Shown piece after piece: positions 1-5,587 of a DNA stretch of 11,538 nt (position 1 is its first letter; every line of letters starts with the position of its first letter). Below the pieces are notes generated by a model. That model was not told where the DNA came from. It did not search any database and saw nothing but the letters and a program-made list of their open reading frames with translations. Source of the stretch: JAATFY01 sp049276515 (GTDB taxonomy: Bacteria; Pseudomonadota; Alphaproteobacteria; UBA9219); the NCBI GenBank assembly GCA_049276515.1, contig JBASWO010000017.1, positions 1 to 11,538 on the forward strand, given 5' to 3'. Both the position numbers and the translations under genes were made by a program.

Positions 1-1
1 T

Positions 2-598
2 ACTTGGGCAATCAGTGAAGCCGTCATGGGATCACCCATTATGTTGGGGGCACAAGATTGTCATACCGCTACACACGGCGCCTATACAGGTGATTTAAGT
101 GCCGCTCAGTTTGCTGATCTAGGTTGCCGTTATGTTATTGTGGGGCATTCAGAGCGCCGTGGAGCCCATGGCGAGACCGATGATCTGGTTTCAAAGAAGA
201 TTCAAGCGGCCCAGCTTGCTGGATTAACGGCTATCCTTTGTGTGGGTGAGACCGCAGAACAATTACAAGCCGGATCCACCGCCGACATTATCGAAAAGCA
301 GGTCAAAGGCTCCATACCTGAAAAATGTAAAATGGCTAATCTTGTTATTGCCTATGAGCCTGTTTGGGCTATCGGCAGTGGTCAGCAGCCTTCGCCAACT
401 GATATAGCCGCGGTCAATAAGGTCATTCGCAATGCGCTCGGTGAAGCAGGGGAGACCATGCAAATTTTGTATGGCGGCTCTGTAACCCCCTTAAATGCAG
501 GACCTATTCTTGATGAAATGGAAATTGATGGCGTGCTGGTAGGCAGCGCCAGTATCAATGCTGATGGTTTTTGGGCTATTGCCGAAAAATGTAAGTAA
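2..598 (+). CDS. tpiA: Triosephosphate isomerase, 5'-truncated by window edge
   Basis: This encodes the glycolytic and gluconeogenic enzyme that interconverts dihydroxyacetone phosphate and glyceraldehyde 3-phosphate in the cytoplasm. The reading frame is already open at base 2 (TWAISEAV...) and continues without a stop to the TAA at 596-598, giving 198 visible codons of a family usually about 250 residues long. Roughly the first 50 residues, including the N-terminal catalytic Asn/Lys, therefore lie outside the window, and the ATG at base 26 is an internal methionine, not the start. Visible landmarks are AQDCH, the catalytic histidine in VGHSERR (His codon 146-148), the catalytic glutamate and loop 6 in AYEPVWAIGSG, and the phosphate-binding YGGSV near the C-terminus. 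The gene converges on the hydrolase with only 12 bases between the stop codons. Identification is secure; no secG follows it, unlike in some alphaproteobacteria. Confidence 0.97.
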   Translation, partial: TWAISEAVMGSPIMLGAQDCHTATHGAYTGDLSAAQFADLGCRYVIVGHSERRGAHGETDDLVSKKIQAAQLAGLTAILCVGETAEQLQAGSTADIIEKQVKGSIPEKCKMANLVIAYEPVWAIGSGQQPSPTDIAAVNKVIRNALGEAGETMQILYGGSVTPLNAGPILDEMEIDGVLVGSASINADGFWAIAEKCK

Positions 599-610
599 AC
601 GTCTCTAAGC

Positions 611-1279
611 TTAGCTCGCCATAGCCAGCGCAACAGGGCGCTGATGTAGAGCTAAATCCAGATAGTCTTCAACATACTCTGTCACAGTTTCTAATTGCTC
701 TGTGAAGAAATGTGTCGCACCCGGAATAACGCGGTAATCAATATTGACACCACGTTGATTAGAAAGCTTATGCACGAGTTTCGCAACAAACGGCTCGGGT
801 ACAATTTCATCGGCTTCGCCGTGAATAATTTGGCCTGAAGCTGGGCATGGTGCCAAGAAGTTGAAATCTAACATGTTGGCTGGTGGTGCAACCGAGATGA
901 AAGATTCAATTTCAGGACGGCGCATCAAAAGTTGCATACCGATCCAAGCGCCAAATGAGAAGCCGGCAACCCAAACACTACGAGCATTTGGATTGATACC
1001 TTGAACCCAATCAAGCGCTGATGCGGCATCACTTAATTCGCCTTCGCCACGATCATAAGCGCCTTGGCTACGGCCAACGCCGCGGAAATTAAAGCGCAAA
1101 GTTGCAAAATCTCGTTCAGCAAATGCGTTGTACAACGAGTAAACAACCTTATTGTTCATTGTGCCGCCATGCTGCGGGTGAGGATGTAAGATTAAGGCAA
1201 TAGGTGCTGTAGGCGATTTACCGGGGCTATAACGGCCTTCGAGACGGCCCGCGGGGCCAGCGAAAAGAACTTCAGGCAT
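611..1279 (-). CDS. Cytoplasmic alpha/beta hydrolase (COG2945-like)
   Basis: A 222-residue alpha/beta-hydrolase-fold protein with no signal peptide or membrane segment. The catalytic triad is readable: nucleophile Ser108 in GFSFG, Asp157 in GEADEIVP and His190 in GATHFF. An HPHPQHGG segment at about residues 32-39 is typical of this subfamily and probably forms part of the oxyanion hole; FRGVGRS follows at about 65-71. The ATG at 1279 is supported by an AGGTAG ribosome-binding site seven to eight bases upstream. Substrate is unknown; relatives are annotated only as alpha/beta hydrolases or dienelactone-hydrolase-like proteins. From memory of alphaproteobacterial genomes, relatives commonly lie beside iscS/suf genes, and here it is divergent from the cysteine desulfurase, which supports the assignment but does not reveal a function. 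Its C-terminal tail (about the last 12 residues) is low in recognisable motifs. Confidence 0.88.
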   Translation of the reverse strand: MPEVLFAGPAGRLEGRYSPGKSPTAPIALILHPHPQHGGTMNNKVVYSLYNAFAERDFATLRFNFRGVGRSQGAYDRGEGELSDAASALDWVQGINPNARSVWVAGFSFGAWIGMQLLMRRPEIESFISVAPPANMLDFNFLAPCPASGQIIHGEADEIVPEPFVAKLVHKLSNQRGVNIDYRVIPGATHFFTEQLETVTEYVEDYLDLALHQRPVALAMAS

Positions 1280-1316
1280 GCTTTTCTACCTATTTGCTGC
1301 AAAATGGCTAAAAATC

Positions 1317-1325
1317 TGCTATAGT
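1317..1325 (+). promoter_or_regulatory. Candidate extended -10 promoter for the cysteine desulfurase transcript
   Basis: TGCTATAGT matches an extended -10 (TGnTATAAT) at eight of the nine positions allowing n. No good -35 stands 16-18 bases upstream; a TTGCTG at 1294-1299 is spaced 20 bases away. Extended -10 promoters can work without a strong -35. It lies about 225 bases before the cysteine desulfurase start, so the leader would be long. The element is inferred from consensus only. Confidence 0.35.
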
Positions 1326-1457
1326 CCCGACTTCTTTGGGCTTTTAGCAACGTCTGAGACATACTAGCACAATCAAAGAGGCTAATTTCAAGCAAGTAAT
1401 TCAAGATGTTGCAGGGAGAAGCTCGAGAGAATAAAAAGATACGAAAGTAAGCAAAAA

Positions 1458-1480
1458 CAAGGAAATAGGACCTTTCCTTG
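1458..1480. other. Perfect 8-bp hairpin in desulfurase leader
   Basis: CAAGGAAA at 1458-1465 pairs perfectly with TTTCCTTG at 1473-1480 around a 7-base loop. Read on the minus strand it is followed directly by five T residues (complement of A 1453-1457) and so resembles an intrinsic terminator for transcription running away from the desulfurase gene. Read on the plus strand no U-tract follows, so there it would be a leader stem-loop. AT-rich stem, modest stability. Confidence 0.35.
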
Positions 1481-1552
1481 AAGTCTTTCTGTCCCTTCAT
1501 TTATCACTTTAACTAGATTGGGACATGAAACTAAAGGCGGATACTTAGAAGC

Positions 1553-2677
1553 ATGATTTATACTGACTATAACGCAACCGCACCAATGAAGCCCGCCGTT
1601 CGGGTCGCCATGGTTGAAGCCATGGAGCGCTACGGCAATCCATCTTCTGTGCATCGTTTTGGTCGTACGGCGCGCCGCTATATAGAAGATGCGCGTGCCT
1701 CTGTTGCCGCTCTTGTTGGCGTAAAACCTGCGCAGGTTATTTTTACAGGTAGTGGCAGCGAAGCAAATAACATGATCTTTGCTGGCTTAGTTGGCACTCC
1801 ATTTATCACTTCATCTATTGAGCATGACTCTGTCTTGGCTTGTACACCGAATGCTCAGCGATTAGCTGTTACTGAAGACGGGATCGTCAATGTTGCTCTG
1901 GCAGACAACTTAATCAGTGCTGCTCAACCTCAATCATTGATTTCTTTGATGCTCGTCAATAATGAAACGGGCGTTGTACAGCCGGTTTCAGAGATTGCGC
2001 GCATCGCAAAGCGCTGCGGTCATCTCATCCATACCGATGCTGTGCAAGCAGCAGGGCGGCTGCCTTTGGAATTTAATGCTCTGGGCGTCGATTTTTTGAC
2101 CCTATCGGCGCACAAAATTGGTGGTCCGCAAGGTGTCGGTGCACTCATTCTCGGTGAAAAAGTAGTTCTGCCTTCTTTCGTAAAAGGTGGCGGGCAAGAA
2201 ATGAATAGGCGCGCAGGGACAGAAAATGTTGCTGGTATTGTGGGCTTTGGTGTGGCTGCGCAATTAGCTGTTGATGATTTGCGGGATGTTCCACGCCTTG
2301 CCTTATGGCGTGATGAATTACAAAAACAAATTCAGAATATTGCTGGTAAGAGTGCCATTGTTTTGGGCGATCATGCGCCACGCGTTGCCAACACGCTCTG
2401 CATTGCTATGCGCGGCGTCAGTAGTGAGACACAAGTTATGGCTATGGATTTGGCTGGTATTGCACTGAGTGCAGGGGCAGCATGCTCCAGCGGCAAGGTA
2501 AAAGCCTCACATGTTATAAAGGCTATGGGTTTTGATCATGATGTAGCGTCTTCCGCCATTCGCATCTCTTTAGGCTGGGATACGAAGGTAACAGATATCT
2601 CTCAATGCATAGAGGCATGGCACACTATTTATCGTCGTACACAAGCAAATCCGCACGCTAATGCGCAAGCGGCCTAA
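1553..2677 (+). CDS. Cysteine desulfurase (IscS/NifS family, class V aminotransferase fold)
   Basis: A PLP enzyme that takes sulfur from L-cysteine as an enzyme-bound persulfide for Fe-S cluster (and other thio-cofactor) assembly. The 374-residue protein begins MIYTDYNATAP, the classic N-terminus of the family, which fixes the start at 1553; an AAAGGCGG stretch at 1533-1540 is a plausible though distant ribosome-binding site. His91 in EHDSV is the likely cofactor-stacking and catalytic histidine, NNETG and HTDAVQ are the usual PLP-contacting motifs, Lys188 in SAHKIGGPQG forms the internal aldimine, and Cys311 in AACSSGK on the mobile loop is the persulfide cysteine. ACSSG is group-I (IscS/NifS-like) rather than SufS-like. 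Slightly shorter than E. coli IscS (about 404). It is 17 bases ahead of an hscB-like gene and probably co-transcribed with it. Whether it serves ISC or SUF machinery cannot be decided, since no scaffold gene is present; hence no firm symbol. Confidence 0.95.
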   Translation: MIYTDYNATAPMKPAVRVAMVEAMERYGNPSSVHRFGRTARRYIEDARASVAALVGVKPAQVIFTGSGSEANNMIFAGLVGTPFITSSIEHDSVLACTPNAQRLAVTEDGIVNVALADNLISAAQPQSLISLMLVNNETGVVQPVSEIARIAKRCGHLIHTDAVQAAGRLPLEFNALGVDFLTLSAHKIGGPQGVGALILGEKVVLPSFVKGGGQEMNRRAGTENVAGIVGFGVAAQLAVDDLRDVPRLALWRDELQKQIQNIAGKSAIVLGDHAPRVANTLCIAMRGVSSETQVMAMDLAGIALSAGAACSSGKVKASHVIKAMGFDHDVASSAIRISLGWDTKVTDISQCIEAWHTIYRRTQANPHANAQAA

Positions 2678-2694
2678 GAAGGAACGGGGATCTG

Positions 2695-3351
2695 ATGTTT
2701 AATGTTGTTGGTATGAGTGAATTTGCCGGTATGGCAAATGGCGGTTTGCATTGCTGGCTATGTCAGAAGGCTGTGTCATCACGTGCTTTGTTTTGTCACC
2801 ATTGCGGTACAATTCAGCCTGTTCGGGATATCGATCATTTTGCCCGCCTTGGTATGGAGCGTCGTATCGATATTGATATGGAATTGCTGGAGCATCAATA
2901 TGCTGCTTTAAGCCGCACGCTGGATCCTCAACGCTTTATGATCCGTGGAATTGGTGAGCGCGGACATGCTGCTAAACAGCTTGAAGCTTTAAATGAAGCT
3001 TATGAGGTTTTGCGCGAGCCTTTGCGTCGTGGCCGTTATTGGCTGGCGCTCAATGAGAAAACAGCTCAAGAAGCCTCGGACAGCAACCCCTTTGTCAAAG
3101 AATTACGCGGGGAGCTTGATAAAGCTTCAGCGCCAAGTCATTGCGACCGGGTTGCTCAAAAAGCAGGGCAAGCCATGGAGCAGGGCATTATGGGTTTAAT
3201 GCAAGCCCTTCGAGGCCAGAAATGGAAAGAGGCCAATGATACGTTGACCGAGATTGACGGTCTTGAAGCGATTCTCGGCGATGTACGCATGCGCCGCCTC
3301 AAATTGACGCCAGACCAGGACAATAAAGGCGGTCTTTCAAGCGTTGACTAA
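2695..3351 (+). CDS. hscB: HscB-like Fe-S co-chaperone with four-Cys N-terminus and degenerate HPD
   Basis: A 218-residue relative of HscB/HSC20, the J-protein that brings the Fe-S scaffold IscU to the Hsp70 HscA. The N-terminus has two CxxC pairs (Cys20/Cys23 and Cys34/Cys37), probably a zinc-binding knuckle such as is found in human HSC20 and lacking in E. coli HscB. A J-domain-like region follows (about 45-118: DHFARLGM... NEAYEVLREPLRRGRYWLAL), then the C-terminal helical scaffold-binding domain (about 128-205). The HPD tripeptide that J-proteins need to stimulate Hsp70 is replaced by Asp77-Pro78-Gln79 (codons 2923-2931, GAT CCT CAA). This is substitution, not a frameshift: the frame is intact through the whole protein. 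A GGGGA just before the ATG at 2695 supports the start. It lies 17 bases after the cysteine desulfurase; hscA, iscU and fdx are not adjacent. Family call is strong; normal co-chaperone activity is uncertain. Confidence 0.85.
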   Translation: MFNVVGMSEFAGMANGGLHCWLCQKAVSSRALFCHHCGTIQPVRDIDHFARLGMERRIDIDMELLEHQYAALSRTLDPQRFMIRGIGERGHAAKQLEALNEAYEVLREPLRRGRYWLALNEKTAQEASDSNPFVKELRGELDKASAPSHCDRVAQKAGQAMEQGIMGLMQALRGQKWKEANDTLTEIDGLEAILGDVRMRRLKLTPDQDNKGGLSSVD

Positions 3352-3361
3352 AGACGCTTTT
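3339..3361 (+). terminator. Weak intrinsic terminator after the hscB-like gene
   Basis: AAGCGT (3339-3344) pairs with ACGCTT (3354-3359) around a 9-base loop and is followed by a short T-run that ends at 3361. It overlaps the stop codon of the hscB-like gene (3349-3351). The stem is only 6 bp and the U-tract short, so termination may be partial. It would separate the Fe-S genes from the flagellar cluster. Confidence 0.4.
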
Positions 3362-3421
3362 ACCGCAGCTTAACCAAGAGTATGCTTTTTTACGCCTTTC
3401 TCTTGACGCCTGTGGCCTACC

Positions 3422-3700
3422 ATGAATGAAGCCGAAGTAATTGAAATTTGTCGTGAAGCCATCATGGTCATGCTCAAGGTGGTTGGCCCTGTCTTGCTTG
3501 CGGGTCTTGTTGTCGGTGTTGTGATTTCGCTGATCCAAGCGGTAACGCAAATTCAAGAAATGACGTTGTCTTTTATTCCCAAAATGCTGGTCATTTTTGG
3601 TCTGACCATTTGGTTGCTGCCCTTTATGATGTCGACTTTGGGTGGTTTTACGCAAACACTCACTGACCGGATCGTGCAAATTGGCACGTCCAATAACTGA
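3422..3700 (+). CDS. fliQ: Flagellar export gate protein FliQ
   Basis: A 92-residue inner-membrane subunit of the flagellar type III export gate (FliP5-FliQ4-FliR1, with FlhB), usual family length about 89. Two hydrophobic hairpin segments are visible (about residues 16-38 and 53-75), linked by the conserved SLIQAVTQIQEMTLSFIPK stretch that is diagnostic of FliQ and its type III secretion homologues. The N-terminus MNEAEVIEICREA is the usual one, supporting the ATG at 3422, although no strong ribosome-binding site precedes it. It is followed by fliR after two bases. Adjacent flagellar genes make FliQ rather than a virulence-type SctS. fliP, often just upstream of fliQ, is absent here; the upstream neighbour is the hscB-like gene. 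Confidence 0.95.
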   Translation: MNEAEVIEICREAIMVMLKVVGPVLLAGLVVGVVISLIQAVTQIQEMTLSFIPKMLVIFGLTIWLLPFMMSTLGGFTQTLTDRIVQIGTSNN

Positions 3701-3702
3701 CG

Positions 3703-4476
3703 ATGACGTCACTTGATTTTGATAAATTTCTCTCAGGGCATGTCTTTGCATTTTTATTTTTGTTTTCGCGCATAGGTGCGATGCTGATGCTCTTCCCGGG
3801 CATTGGTGAAAGCTTTGTTTCACCCCGTTTTCGCCTGATGTTTGCTCTGGCCATATGCTTACTTCTATTGGAGCCAATGCTGCCGCGTATTCCTGCGCCG
3901 CCTGAGGCGATCCCTGAATTAATAAAAATGATCTGTTATGAGATCATCATCGGTCTCTTCTTTGGTACTTTGCTGCGCTTTCTTCTCAGCACACTTGAGG
4001 CAACAGGTTCCGTCATTGCCATTCAGACAGGTCTTTCAAACGCGACTATTTTAAGTCCAGCCCTTGCGATACAGAGCCCTCTCGTCAACGCATTTTTGAG
4101 CGCGATTGGCGTCACCTTACTTTTTGTGAGTGGCATGGATGCCATGTTATTGCGCGGTGTCGTTTCTATTTATGACGTCTTCCCGCCAGGGGGCGTTTTG
4201 ATGCCGGGTGATATGGCGCAAACAGTTATTCAAATGGCAAATAAAAGCTTTACGGTAGGTATCGAGCTCGCGATGCCTTTCCTTGTCATAGGTATTCTTA
4301 TGTATGTGGCGCTTGGCATTATGCAAAAGCTTATGCCGCAGGTTCAGTTATTTCTCATTGCTTTACCGATCCAGATTTGGGGCGGCTTTGCGCTCCTCAG
4401 CATTACGATTGCTGGTATTATGACGATCTGGCTGCAGTATGCTGATAAAACCATTGGCGCGATTTTATCGCCCTAA
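3703..4476 (+). CDS. fliR: Flagellar export gate protein FliR
   Basis: A 257-residue polytopic inner-membrane protein, normal length for FliR, which with FliP and FliQ forms the export gate at the base of the flagellum. Strongly hydrophobic segments alternate through its length, including FLFLFSRIGAMLMLFPGIG near residues 17-35, a conserved FliR N-terminal pattern, and QTGLSNATILSP in the central region. The C-terminal KLMPQVQLFLIALPIQI segment is also typical. The start two bases after the fliQ stop with no ribosome-binding site of its own suggests translational coupling to fliQ. flhB follows after nine bases. Identification is secure from sequence and gene order. Confidence 0.96.
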   Translation: MTSLDFDKFLSGHVFAFLFLFSRIGAMLMLFPGIGESFVSPRFRLMFALAICLLLLEPMLPRIPAPPEAIPELIKMICYEIIIGLFFGTLLRFLLSTLEATGSVIAIQTGLSNATILSPALAIQSPLVNAFLSAIGVTLLFVSGMDAMLLRGVVSIYDVFPPGGVLMPGDMAQTVIQMANKSFTVGIELAMPFLVIGILMYVALGIMQKLMPQVQLFLIALPIQIWGGFALLSITIAGIMTIWLQYADKTIGAILSP

Positions 4477-4485
4477 GGAGAGCGT

Positions 4486-5553
4486 GTGGCAGAAGAAGAT
4501 AAAGATCAAAAAACCGAAGAGCCAACCGGCAAACGATTGGGTGAAGCACGCGAGCAGGGCCAATTGCCTGTTAGTCGTGAGGCGGCATCCTGGGTTTTGT
4601 TTTTAGGTGTTTTAACAGTTGTCGCCTGGCTAAGCCCTGCGATGTCGCGTGATCTTATTGCGGCGCTGCGTGTCTTTATTGAAATGCCAGATCAGATCAC
4701 GCTCGAAGGTCGTGGCCTGCAAACGCTTATGTATGATATTTTAGTAAAAATTGGAGTGGCAACGGCTGCCATTTTTATTGTTCTTGCTGTTGCCGCTGTC
4801 GCAGGGACCATGATCCAAACGGGCCTTTTTGCTTCTCTTGAACTGATCTCCCCAAAGATTTCTCGCTTGTCATGGGCTGCAGGGTTTAAGCGTATCTTTT
4901 CAACGACTGCTTTAGTCGAATTGGCAAAAAGCATCGGCAAAATGATTTTTCTTGGCATCGTTGTTTTCTTTACATTGCTTCCTGTTGGCAAAGAATTGCC
5001 GACGCTCACGGGTTATCCTTTAATGACCTTTGTCGAGTTTATGCATAACCAGACAATCCATCTGATTATTTTAATGTTGTTGGCTTTCACATTGATTGCT
5101 GTTGCAGATCTTTTTTATCAGCGCTTTGAATATTTTAAAAATCTGCGAATGACAAAGGCTGAAGTCAAAGATGAATATAAGCAACAAGAGGGTGATCCCG
5201 CGATTAAATCACGCTTGCGACAAATTCGTTTAGAAAAAGCACGTAAACGTATGATGGCGCAGGTACCCAAAGCCGATGTGGTTGTCACGAACCCCACCCA
5301 TTATGCTGTGGCCCTTAAATATGATCCTCAAAGAATGGCCGCCCCCGTTGTCCTGGCTAAAGGCGTGGACCGAGTCGCTGAGCGCATACGTGAGGTTGCT
5401 GAAGAGCATAAAATACCCTTTGTTAGCAATCCGCCATTGGCTAGGGCGCTTTACGATGCCGTAGACATTGACGAGGCGATACCCACCCAGCATTATCGTG
5501 CTGTGGCGGAAGTCATTTCGTTTGTCTACAAGCTGAAAAAGAAGAAATTTTAA
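4486..5553 (+). CDS. flhB: Flagellar export switch protein FlhB
   Basis: A 355-residue protein that controls substrate-specificity switching in the flagellar export apparatus. The N-terminal AEEDKDQKTEEPTGKRL motif is highly typical; about four membrane segments follow to roughly residue 210, then the cytoplasmic domain with the autocleavage motif Asn269-Pro270-Thr-His (codons 5290-5301), where the protein cuts itself between Asn and Pro. KARKRMM ahead of it and the FlhB_C tail (LARALYDAVDIDEAIP) are intact, so the protein should switch normally. The start codon is GTG at 4486, chosen because the family N-terminus begins there and AAGGAG stands at 4475-4480, five bases upstream. It lies nine bases after fliR; its stop codon overlaps the CtrA box before cckA. 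Confidence 0.97.
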   Translation: MAEEDKDQKTEEPTGKRLGEAREQGQLPVSREAASWVLFLGVLTVVAWLSPAMSRDLIAALRVFIEMPDQITLEGRGLQTLMYDILVKIGVATAAIFIVLAVAAVAGTMIQTGLFASLELISPKISRLSWAAGFKRIFSTTALVELAKSIGKMIFLGIVVFFTLLPVGKELPTLTGYPLMTFVEFMHNQTIHLIILMLLAFTLIAVADLFYQRFEYFKNLRMTKAEVKDEYKQQEGDPAIKSRLRQIRLEKARKRMMAQVPKADVVVTNPTHYAVALKYDPQRMAAPVVLAKGVDRVAERIREVAEEHKIPFVSNPPLARALYDAVDIDEAIPTQHYRAVAEVISFVYKLKKKKF

Positions 5554-5564
5554 GCCATGATTAA
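5550..5564 (+). promoter_or_regulatory. Consensus CtrA-binding box upstream of cckA
   Basis: TTAA (5550-5553), a 7-base spacer (5554-5560) and TTAA (5561-5564) exactly match the established alphaproteobacterial CtrA consensus TTAA-N7-TTAA. The box covers the flhB stop codon (5551-5553) and ends 23 bases before the cckA ATG. By base-frequency estimate such a site occurs by chance about 0.2 times in a window this size, so its position in the only short junction before the CtrA-pathway kinase is meaningful but not proof. Its effect (activation or repression) cannot be read from sequence. Confidence 0.55.
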
Positions 5565-5587
5565 AGTTTGGGCTGTATCGAGCTGCC

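Larger units (their letters stand above)
1280..1552. other. Divergent spacer / long leader between hydrolase and cysteine desulfurase
   Basis: These 273 bases separate two divergently read genes. They hold an extended -10 element on + (1317-1325), a perfect 8-bp hairpin (1458-1480), and a possible 14-codon basic open frame on + (1406-1450) that ends just before the hairpin but lacks a convincing ribosome-binding site. I see no Rrf2/IscR regulator gene, which is often located at this place in alphaproteobacteria, and no canonical IscR operator. If the promoter is real, the cysteine desulfurase mRNA has a leader of about 220 bases, or a separate small RNA is made here. No RNA family is recognised. 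Confidence 0.4.

Noticed and set aside
26..598. Open frame starting at ATG 26 as a complete 190-residue protein
   Set aside because: The same frame is open to base 2 and encodes conserved triosephosphate isomerase residues before the ATG; the true start is outside the window.
605..614. CTAAGCTTAG palindrome between tpiA and the hydrolase as a terminator
   Set aside because: Ten bases with no loop cannot fold into a terminator stem, and no T-run follows on either strand.
1192..1500. Minus-strand 102-residue open frame across the spacer
   Set aside because: It overlaps the hydrolase N-terminus in another frame, has no recognisable domain and no ribosome-binding site.
3375..3405. CAAGAG/CTCTTG inverted repeat before fliQ as a regulatory site
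   Set aside because: Six-base arms with a 19-base loop are expected by chance; no sigma-54 or sigma-28 promoter pattern is seen nearby.
3299..3877. Minus-strand 192-residue open frame opposite fliQ
   Set aside because: It is antisense to fliQ, the start of fliR and the end of the hscB-like gene; its composition is that of a shadow frame.
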